From: Balanoglossus misakiensis
Lineage: Eukaryota > Hemichordata
NCBI GenBank assembly: GCA_040954595.2
Contig: CM082578.2
Location: 16,802,001 to 16,866,000 of the forward strand
Length of the DNA stretch: 64,000 bases
Direction: 5' to 3'
Shown: positions 12,759 to 21,833 of the stretch, in pieces
How the letters are laid out: every line of letters starts with the position of its first letter
Numbering within the stretch: position 1 is the first letter of the stretch
Made by a program: the position numbers and the translations under genes
The notes under the pieces: model-generated
Told to the model about the DNA's origin: nothing
What the model saw: the letters and a program-made list of their open reading frames with translations, nothing else
The model's database searches: none

Positions 12759-14119
12759 ATGGTGTACATTTCGGAAAGTAAGGCACTGTTTACGTTTGTG
12801 TTTTCTTCATTATAAACGGCCTTGTTTGTTTCAATTGTAAAAAATATCGTGCCCCAAGTCTTCGGTTAACATTCTCATATCGAATTGTGTCGTGTTTTGA
12901 CACTGTTATAGAAAACTTTTTCAGTTTGCAATACGGTTTTGAATGGTGACGATGCAGAATCACGGAACGTCGCGTCGCTTCCGGGTTTTCATATCCCCTC
13001 TTTATCTATCTGAGGCTTTGTCTATTTTCTGTATAAGTGCCGTGGTATTATTCGTAACGTATTCGTTTTCTGAAATTTCAGGTCGGGTTTTGGATGGTCA
13101 GTCACCATGGCGGATTGCTGCTATTCCAGAACTCTTCTGGGGAATCCTGAATTTCGTTGTTCTCTTGTAAGTACTTTTCATTGGCTGCAGGCATTGTTTT
13201 GCAATGCAGTACATGCTATATGAATGCTTAATACATGTAGATGCTATAGTGTGAATGAATGAATTTTGCATAGTTGCAAAAATGATACATGAATAACTGA
13301 TTTCTTTGTGTGTTTTTTATTTCGTAGCTTTCAAACCATGGTTTCGGTGAGTTATTACCACTCTTCTATTATAAAAATATACATACAGTATGTATATTAC
13401 ATCCATCCATACAAACTTATGAGTCATTCTGTCATGTGCTTGATAATGTTGATCAGTCAGTTGATTGCATGGAAAAAGTATGTATCATTAAAAACATAGG
13501 TGTGTATTTGTGAGTACCCATTGATTATCTGTTGCCTGTTGATGAAATGTTAATCATGGGATACTGGCCTCTGCATTGTATGTATCTTTTATGCCTTTAT
13601 CAATCTGTTCCTCACAGCCTGGGATGACCAAGCGTGGTACTGGATATTCATCAGATTACCGAGCTGGTAATGACCGATGGGGGTGAGTAAATTAGAAAAC
13701 TTTATCCAAATCACCACTTTCTTTTAGCTTTGGTATTCAAATACATTGTATGTCATCTGTATGAGAATTACACTTATAACTTGAAAAGGAGTTGTTATAA
13801 TTAATTTAAACACAAATTTAATGTAATTGTTGTGATTTTTCCAATGCAAAATTTCAGAGACTAAATCACAATATTTTGTTTGATTTCAGACCTCCCAAGC
13901 CACCAAGGAGGAGAATGGGAGGATTTGGAGGACGTGGAGGAGGGGCAGCACCCCCACCAATGGCAGGAGGTGGATGAGGAAGGTATATATGGATAAAAAT
14001 GTTACTGAAATTCACTGAAAAATTCGCCAGAATTAACAGCTGCTGTTCTTTTACTGTATTGTCATCAATCCATGTCATTTACACTACAAATAAAAGTGCA
14101 ATTTTTCTTTTACAGGTAA
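12759..14119 (+). CDS. SELENOK: Selenoprotein K, complete, Sec-containing
   Basis: SELENOK is a small single-pass ER membrane selenoprotein linked to ER-associated degradation and to DHHC6-dependent palmitoylation. Coding exons are 12759-12777, 13082-13166, 13328-13346, 13618-13682, 13890-13982 and 14116-14119. All introns are GT-AG, and the total of 285 nt gives 94 residues, the same as human. The start MVYIS is identical to the vertebrate start. SPWRIA and LFWGILNFVVLFF form the membrane segment at about residues 21-40. A Gly/Pro/Arg-rich tail follows, ending PPPMAGGG-Sec-GR. Sec is residue 92, encoded by TGA 13975-13977; the true stop is TAA 14117-14119 in a tiny last coding exon that also completes the final Arg codon. 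Automatic gene finders would cut the protein at the Sec codon or run through the last intron. Confidence 0.96.
13975..13977 (+). other. SELENOK: UGA codon read as selenocysteine (Sec92)
   Basis: This TGA is in frame after PPPMAGGG and is followed by Gly-Arg and then a TAA across the last intron. That is exactly the Sec-Gly-Arg end of animal SELENOK. Only five bases separate it from the exon end, so nonsense-mediated decay by the usual 50-nt rule would not be triggered. Confidence 0.93.
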
Positions 14120-14508
14120 TTGCCTGCAAGAAAATGCAGGCAGAAGAGTCAAGCCATTGATATCATGGATTTTTGAAAAAATATCACATTGATAAACATC
14201 CTTAGAACTGGACTGTAAGCCTCATTACCTACAAAATACTTCAGCAAGTTACCATGTGACTTATTAGTTTTGAAGATGTCCAACAAATTTACTGCCATTT
14301 GAAGAAATGTTTGGCCAATTCATGAAGACAGCTCTAGTTATTCATTCACATAGACATCAAAATCCATTTTTAGAGGGAAATGCAGTCCTTGGATAAAAGT
14401 CCATGATAACCAGAAGCCAAACAGATTTGAAATCTGTTGAACTAGAAAAAGCAGTTGAAGATCTGCTGCAGTATGGCTGGCATTTGGTATTGACTCTTAG
14501 TCTTATCT

Positions 14509-14594
14509 GTTGCTGCAGTGTTCACCACTGAGAATGACGTTTACTTGGGGAAACCACTGGTGTGGTACTGGGTAGACTGAAGAAAAACAGCAAC
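14509..14594 (+). promoter_or_regulatory. Candidate SECIS element in the SELENOK 3' UTR
   Basis: The 3' UTR contains an ATGA at 14534-14537 and a TGA at 14578-14580, placed like the two halves of the SECIS non-Watson-Crick quartet. The stem between them starts GTTTAC (14539-14544) paired with GTAGAC (14572-14577), continuing with wobble pairs. The apical part has an unpaired AAA (14551-14553) followed by a CCAC/GTGG mini-stem, as in form 2 SECIS. A lower helix pairs GTTGCTG (14509-14515) with CAGCAAC (14588-14594), though the internal loop below the quartet is asymmetric. It lies about 0.4 kb after the stop. I folded it by hand. Confidence 0.75.
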
Positions 14595-15472
14595 AAAATC
14601 GGAAAATTGCCCCTTCTAATACATCACTCAATCTTTTTTATTCCAAAATATTTACAATTAATGAAAAGACAGAGTGACCTACTGGCAGTGGCAATTCAAA
14701 GTAAACAAAATCTACATAAATTGTCTTATGTGCAATTTAGGAAAACATATAATATATTGCTTTCGGTACAGACACAAAATCTGTGAAAAAATGGGGGAAA
14801 AAATATTTTGTCTTATTTTCCTGAAATCAATTCATCTGAAATTTTGTCAAACCAGATGATGTTTGAAGTCATCACAATGTTAAATAGAATACCCCTTAAT
14901 CATTTTTTTCTATCTTCGCTATAATAATATTCATTTTCTTCCGATAAATTATTACTAATATACACATTATTGTTGTAATAGATAGAATTTCATTTGCTAT
15001 TTGTATATTTACTGTAGCTCATGTAGGATAATTTTGACATGACCTTCGCAAAGCATTTATTTACTTTGATCCACTCTTACTCACACACACACAGTCAATT
15101 AATGTGCAAACTTGCAGTTGCAACGCAGATGGTCTCTTTTGTGGAAAAGAATGTATTTTTATGTATCTCAAGCTTTTTTCCCTTAAAGGAAAATATTACA
15201 TTTGTCAGAAATTGAAATAAGTACTTCATGTGTAAGAGCAGTGTATTTCAAACACACCTGTTTTTGTTTTTAAAAAGTTGAACAAGTAAATACTTTCTGA
15301 AATAATAGCCATGGCTGGTTTGCTTGCTTGTGCCAACAGAAATAACCTGCATCAACAAACTGGAAAAGAGGGTCTGGCAGTTGAGTGTACACGTCTGTAG
15401 GCTGCAATTTGTTGACGTTCATACATGGGTCAGAATTGCATCAGTTCAGTGTCATTGTGAGAGGATATATTT
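14595..15472. other. Convergent 3' region between SELENOK and ACTR8
   Basis: No coding exon is seen. It holds the end of the SELENOK 3' UTR (no perfect AATAAA was found on the plus strand) and the ACTR8 3' UTR. The minus-strand AATAAA at 15056-15061 suits ACTR8, about 0.4 kb after its stop. Confidence 0.5.
15056..15061 (-). promoter_or_regulatory. Candidate polyadenylation signal of ACTR8
   Basis: TTTATT on the plus strand reads AATAAA on the minus strand, about 0.4 kb downstream of the ACTR8 stop. Confidence 0.4.
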
Positions 15473-18400
15473 TCACCACACAAATGGTGACCTCTCCCTC
15501 AAAACTTTGAGTCCATATTGCTTCCACTCCCTCTGTCGTATCCAGAGTTCTTGGGAAGTGTCAAGGCAAGACAAAACAGCTCCTCCTTTCCAACATGTCA
15601 GACGGGGATCTAAATCCTGCGAGAGGAATGAAAGAATGAACATCAGCAGAATTCATGAGAGGCTTGGGCCTAACTTTCTCATCAATGACACTATATGCAA
15701 GGCAATTCCATGCACATGTACTTGTGATGGTAAAGAGCGCCCCCTATCAAGATTTGCTGGGATATCTGTTGAATAACCTCTGTAGACTAACGTTACCTCA
15801 CCTTTGATTTACACATGACTTCCACACTTTCAAGTTGACTTCGGAAGTGTTGCGGAATTCCAGAGAGAATTCTGTAATGCAACGTCTCTTGAGCTCCTTG
15901 GAACAGTAATCCGCCACCCACCACCAAAATGGTACTGTACATTTTCTTTTTGGTTTCTTCTGATGCTGAGTAAGTTGAAGGGATAGCCATGAATTATTCA
16001 ATTGATGTGATCAAGAGATGCTGTGCTATTTTGGTTAATGGCCAGTTGTCATGGCTTTAATGAATAACGAACACTGTCATAACTGAAATGAATTAAGTTG
16101 AATGTGAACTTACAACAGCAACTGATGCTGTGCAATACAGCTTCATCGAGACCTGGCAGTCTATCCTGAAAATCTGAGGACGCCATTCTCCTGGACATGG
16201 TCAGCATCTGTGGTTCCGGTTCTTCTGTTTCTCTTTCTTCCATCATTTTTTCGGAACTTTTGGACTTGTCATCCGTGTTTCCATTGCCTTCCTGATTTTG
16301 GTTGCCAGTGTTGGTGTCAGCACTGGCTCCAGATTTGGGTTTGTTTGTCTATAAGATGGAAAAGAAGTATTGAGTTTTGGGCAGTTAGTATGACACAATT
16401 TCAATTGCCTGAAAGCTCACAGCAGTCACCACTGGTATAAACAAATGGCAATCACTGGAAAATTTACACTGGAAGTGACTGCAGCTAGTTTGTCATTTCT
16501 TCATTTCATACCTCTCTACTCTGTGTCTGTAGAAGATATGTCTCATCATGAGGATCTTCGGAATCTCCCTGGTTCCTCTGCTGTGTGTGGATCAAATTCT
16601 TACCAACCAGACCGCACATCTCAGGGAAAAATATAGTCAATGGAGCTAATAGCCCTTCATCTCCTAGTTTAATCTGGTACAGCACTGTCGGTTTGTGTGG
16701 CTGGCGGATGTGAAACTCATGCAGCTGGGCTCCATATATATCCTAAAGCGATAAGAGAGACTTTTGAGTAGTAAGACTATCAAATTTAAGCTGTGTGGTT
16801 TTCAGACTTGAATACTGGTATCACAACACTACTAACCTGGTCCATGTGACAGAAGCTTTCTTTCAATTCTTGCATCAAAATTGCATCCGCTCTGCTCGCT
16901 AAGTCACATTCTTTGTAAGGGAAATAGACCCTGCTTAGCAACCACGCGAAACACCGACTGATGTCACTTCCTCCATATGAAAGTCGTATTCTGTTGAAAA
17001 AATTTAACATCAGTCACAGTAATTTTTTTTGCATCTACTGGTATTTCAAATCAACTGTGTTATATATGATGTACTTGCCTTGTATTTCTGTGTGACAGTC
17101 CATCTTCAACACAGGATATGCTCGTCTTCTGATCTCCGACATCAACAACACAAGCACTGGATAATCCTGCACCAAATGTGGCACAAACTGATTCCTGTTT
17201 TTACAGAATGAACAAGGCACACAAATAAATAACTACTTTTTAGAGAAACAAATCCCTGTTAACAGCGTAACAGAAAAGAACTTTTCCCACAAAAAGCTGC
17301 ATGTAAATCCAGAATGACATTACACAGATTACACAATGAGAAAACGTTATGTTGTTCTGTCATAGAATGAAATCTGTCATTCTATTTATCTATAAAAATT
17401 TCTTCCTTGTGGAGAGGAAAAAAGAACAGTATGAAGTAGATTACCTGTATAACAATGGCTGCACCAAAACCAAGCCTGTTTAACAGTAAACTCATCAGTT
17501 CTTTAACATGCGGTCTGTGATAAATATCTGGGATCAGTAATATGGCCCTATAGTGCTGCAGTAAATGTAGATAAACATGGAGAGAAAAAGAGAGACGGGT
17601 AACTTTGTTAAAATATTCTTTCTATAATCTATATCTGATGTCATATCATCACAGTATAATGTATTAGTTGATTTCACTGCCATTGTATGATCCAAAGCCA
17701 TTGCTTCCTCTGGTACCATGGTAGAGCTGGACCTCTTACTTACCCGTAAGTCTTTGACAGGAATTTCCAGATGCCTTTCAAGGGCTGTTTTCCAGATGAC
17801 CTCCAGATCCTGCATGACAGCACTCAGAGAACCGCCAATACCTCGATGGAGATTCAATCCTCCACAGCGAAACGGTCTGTGAAAATTGTAACAGTCTTCT
17901 GGACTTATGTACAGTGCCTAGAAAGATACAATGATTCCAGTAGAAAATTATTATCACAGAAATGATAAGCTTTATTCACAGACTGAGCACAGATGTAGTG
18001 TCTCGTTGCAAACGGTAACGCAAGGGTGATCAATTCGAAGTCACACAAGAACACACATATTCTGAAAAAAACGTCAGCAGTTTTGTTTTTCTGATAGGGA
18101 AAGGTACAGAGCACCTTGTCCAAGTACCATATAAACAGGCTAGCTGAACTTAATGTATACTTGTACATGACTTTGGCTAAATACTTACTTCTTCACCCAC
18201 AACAGTGTCTGGCAACTGTTGAGTATCTGTCCATTTCAGACCAGAGTTATCATCCAACCTCTGTGGAATCACTGTGGAATTATATGCAGACACCTGGTAG
18301 AAAAGAATGGACATGTTCAAATAAAAACCTTTGGCAGAAATCATGACAATCCAAGGGTTTATTAATTTTCCTCTACTGATTCATAGTCTTGCTAATCTTA

Positions 18401-19234
18401 TGAAAGGTTATATATTTTTCTCTTTACCTGTTCTGGAGGTGTGGAGAGTCTTCTATGACCAGATGATGTATGCCTTGCCCACACCGCTTGTTGTGCTTTC
18501 CTCAGCCCTGACTCCATCACTTGATCACATTCTGAATGCTGGATTTGATCAAATTGCATGCAGTTAATAATAATGTCAATTAATGGAAATGAGACAAAGT
18601 AGATAAAATTGCTAAATTACAAACTTCCTACTTACATTAGTTTCATATCTCAAAATGGTATAATCTTCTTGAACTGTCTGTCCAATAGTTTTGTGTCTTC
18701 TTGCAATGAGATGTGGTATACAGACAGGGACAGTATCTGAAGCACGTCCAAGTCTGAGATATGTTGATCCAGGATGAATCACTACAATGGCTGTTGTCTG
18801 TATAGGCTGTGAATTGATAACAGGTGAAGTTCTTCACACTAGAGTACAACAAACTTTTAAAAGCCAGCGTGTACAGCTGTCTACAGGAGTGATACAACAA
18901 CAACAAGATTCCTAAGTTCCCTGTGAGTCAAGCCAGGCGGTCTGCACACCCCTACACAAAACTTATTGTGGACCCCTCCCCCCCCCCCAAAAAAAAAAGC
19001 CTGGGTGGTCTCGCCGTACGTGACTTGTTGGCCACGGACTGATCTTGGTCATAACTTCGCTGGAAGCGAACCCGGGCCATCTCGACATACATACACTCAG
19101 CTTATGCTTCGATCGTCAAGCAAGTGTACAATGTACCCATAGATTCGTACCTCAGCTGGTTGTTCTGGCACAACTGGAACTTGTTGTTGAGGTCGTGGCT
19201 TCTCTTTCTTTGGAGTGGGTCCTACGGGAGCCAT
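15473..19234 (-). CDS. ACTR8: Actin-related protein 8 (INO80 complex subunit), complete, twelve exons
   Basis: ARP8 is a nuclear actin-fold subunit of the INO80 chromatin remodeller and contributes to nucleosome and DNA binding. Exons in transcript order: 19151-19234, 18636-18806, 18428-18538, 18189-18293, 17744-17917, 17445-17555, 17079-17194, 16837-16990, 16512-16742, 16114-16348, 15802-15965 and 15473-15616. Phases agree throughout; 1800 nt gives 599 residues (human 624). Family segments include VIHPGSTYLRLGRASD and IPHLIARRHK near the N-terminus, then VCATFGAGLSSACVVDVGDQ, LSYGGSDISRCFAWLL, QGDSEDPHDETYLL and KKKMYSTILVVGGGLLFQGA, with an end close to LRERSPFVW. A Asn/Thr/Asp-rich insert of about 40 residues (exon 16114-16348) matches the known variable loop. 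The intron after exon 17079-17194 uses a GC donor (GCAAGT); all others use GT. Confidence 0.96.
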
Positions 19235-20347
19235 GCTGCGTGCATAAAAATGGCAGTGCAACAAACTATCACTTGTGCATTACAGTGTTGTTGTTTTATT
19301 ACGAAGAAGACGTGTTTTCTCCGCTTCCACTGCATTCACATGTGCACATGAGTAAAACGTCACCACTTTATGTGTTTCTTGTTCACAGATATTTTCCTTT
19401 GTCCTTGTAAACATAATAATATCACATACACTGAATTTCTGCAGTGATTGAGAATTGACGATTTTGCAAATATCTTGTTTAGATATTTTATATACAGAAG
19501 TCTAATTGGTATTTTTTAGGTTATTTATGTTGTTATTGTCAACGATCTGTGTACGAGGTCCACACAACAAACATGGCGGCAAAATTGAAGGGATGCGTAT
19601 CTCCAGCTCATGCAGCTTGCTCCTTCATGATCATGCGATAGAAGACGGGGCCGCATGTAGCCACAAACACGCCATCTTCAAGACACACAGTGTGTTGAGC
19701 GCTGGGAGTGCCCACTGCAGTGCTATGTGGTGCCAAATGCAGTTTTGAATCATGTGAATACTTGAACCAATCTGAGGACCTCCTCCACACAAACAAGTTC
19801 ACTAGGAGAATCCAGGAAACTGGATTTGACCTCCATTTAAGCACAGGAAAATTAGACATTTGCGTGTTCTAATGACATCAAGTATTGTTTTTCCTTCCCA
19901 CCCAACAATTTTGCCTTGCCATATGTCAGATGCAGTTCAAATGAGGAAAATGTGGCATTTCAATATGTAACCATAACAAGTAAACAATGGGTTTCTATTG
20001 TCACTGTTACTACCAGTAGATGTAGATGCCATTATGAACTTCAAAGTATGTTATAACAAACAAACAATCAATCAACAGCAGTTATTTGGGCAAAGTGCCG
20101 AATGAATATAATTTATTATTGAAAAAAAAAATGTTACATATTTCAATAACAATATGTTGAAGATGTCAATCATTGTAATGGATCAGGAAGAGAACAGGAA
20201 TGTGTCTGGGAATGACGCCACTGTTCTGAAGATGGTACAGTCGTCTTGATACACTCCAAATGAAATAGTCAGTTTGACACACACGGTTTCTTCATCTTGA
20301 AAACAGCTGCTTATGCTTTTGGTGAAGGATGTTCATTTCAACAGTTT
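19235..20347. other. ACTR8 promoter side and LLPH 3' flank; no supported gene
   Basis: The first few hundred bases should hold the ACTR8 promoter and 5' UTR. Between 19506 and 19860 several short open frames exist on both strands (for example an ATGGCGGCAAAA start at 19573 that stops after 22 codons), but none can be joined into a convincing gene. AATAAA on the minus strand at 20112-20117 is the likely LLPH polyadenylation signal, about 230 bp after its stop. Confidence 0.45.
20112..20117 (-). promoter_or_regulatory. Candidate polyadenylation signal of LLPH
   Basis: TTTATT on the plus strand reads AATAAA on the minus strand, about 230 bp after the LLPH stop codon, a normal distance. Confidence 0.45.
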
Positions 20348-21200
20348 TCACCAAGCATACTTTATTTTTTTCCTCTTTCTATCCCTGATTTTCTTCACTG
20401 TCCTCCTGCTCATCCAACCGGGATAATTTCCATGCTCGTTTACCATTGAATCTTTTTTACTCTTGTTTACATCAACTTCCATCTTTTCACCTGAAAAACA
20501 GAAAGTGTGACATGTACAGTTAGACATCAAAGTTTGTTATTCGAACACTCTAACTTCCTCAATCCAAATCAAAGATAAATTTCCACAGCTTTTTTAGCCA
20601 GCAAAAGAGAATAAAATTACGAAAATCTATTTCAAATACGATAAAACAGCACAAACAATTCCCTGATTTTTACCATGAACTTGTGTTTCTGAGTCCATCT
20701 TACTGTCATCTCTTTTCGTGTCTGCTCTTGTCTTCATCTTTGTTGATTTAGTAACTGCAACAAAAAATAACACGTCAATTTTATTAATTGAGTGGCATTC
20801 CTAGTAAACTGCTGTTTTGTGAACTATGTGAATACATCATTCCAATCTGAGAATGAACTGGAGATAAAAGATTTTAATGATCAACAAAGCTATCAGTCTA
20901 TGCAAGAATACTGACTCATTATAGTCAACAATACAAATGGTCCATATATGGTGGTATAATTGGTTCCTCATTTGAGTGCTAGTAGTTGACCTATACACAA
21001 TAAAATTCAGGTCGTTGGTAAAGATTGCCAAGAACCTAAATGTCTCTACCTGTGCATATCTCTTTCATCTCTGCATCAATGGTTCCATCTTCATTCACTC
21101 CCAACATTTTCTTCAATTTCACCATTTCTCTTTTGCCAATTTTCTCTCTTTTGATGGCCCGAAACTTGCGTTTCCTCTTGCTTCGTATACTCTTTGCCAT
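20348..21200 (-). CDS. LLPH: LLPH / LAPS18-like protein, complete, three exons
   Basis: LLPH is a small, very basic nucleolar protein related to learning-associated protein 18 of Aplysia; the human protein has been linked to neuronal development and ribosome biogenesis. Exons are 21050-21200, 20674-20754 and 20348-20490 (minus strand), GT-AG with matching phases; 375 nt gives 124 residues (human 129). The N-terminus MAKSIRSKRKRKFRAIKREK is the family signature (human MAKSLRSKWKRKMRA). The C-terminal part carries NEHGNYPGWMSRR, matching the DEHGQYPIWMNQR block of human, then a Lys/Arg-rich helix ending in AW as in human. The middle exon is Lys/Asp/Thr-rich and poorly conserved. It lies head-to-tail with ACTR8 and divergent from RPUSD3. 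Confidence 0.94.
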
Positions 21201-21833
21201 GGTTACAGATGCCTCTGCAGAGTCAAATACATTCCACCCGTTAAAAAGAATACATGACAGATCACAAAGAACCTAGTATCGGACGATGTACATAATGTAG
21301 AGAAGTCAGTCATGCCTAGCTGCAGTTCAGTAGCTCTAGGTTTTGTCGTCTAACACATAAACCAAGGCAAAACCTAGAGCTACTGAACCGCAGCTACACA
21401 GACCATGCCATGGAACAACACAGCATATGTACCGATGATCGAATGCCACGCTGCCGGTAGGTCGGGTCTACCGAAGCTCCTTGATCTGGTAATGCTTTGA
21501 TCACAATTACACTTAGGCAGTTATGAACAAATGAGTCCCAACAAAACTGATTTATCGAATACTTGCCTGGGAGAAGTCCAAAGAAAGACAACTTTCTAGA
21601 TCTCTGAAGACAATGTTACGCTGTGTTTCCCAACACGTGGTGTCAAAGGTCAAAAGGAACGCATAACTCGATGACGTTGCACACACAAACACATGTGCGC
21701 GCATTGCTCGATGCTGCAGCAGACGCCGCGGCTGACGCGAAGTGAAATCTGCTGCTGCCGCTGCATTACACGCTGAACTTGCATTGTCCACTTGAAGTAA
21801 AGGTAAACCGAACGTCAATTACATGTCATAAAC
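21201..21833. promoter_or_regulatory. Shared divergent promoter, LLPH (-) and RPUSD3 (+)
   Basis: LLPH and RPUSD3 start codons are 633 bp apart and point away from each other. CpG density is clearly raised at about 21.6-22.1 kb in an otherwise CpG-poor region, as expected for an unmethylated promoter. The interval also contains the long hairpin at 21317-21396, nearer to the LLPH side. Confidence 0.65.
21317..21396. repeat. Near-perfect inverted repeat (hairpin), copy 1 of a two-copy family
   Basis: Arms are 29 bp (21317-21345 and 21368-21396) with a single mismatch, around a 22-base loop. The arm core reads CAGTAGCTCTAGGTTTTG, and the loop contains GTCTAACACATAAACC. A homologous hairpin with a related loop is found at 63188-63267. 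CATGCC flanks the element at 21311-21316 and 21404-21409, but the spacing is uneven and this may be chance. Confidence 0.85.

Noticed and set aside
19506-19860. Possible small gene with an ATGGCGGCAAAA start at 19573 and overlapping open frames on both strands
   Set aside because: The plus frame stops after 22 codons and no splicing restores one frame. The 84-codon minus frame has no family features.
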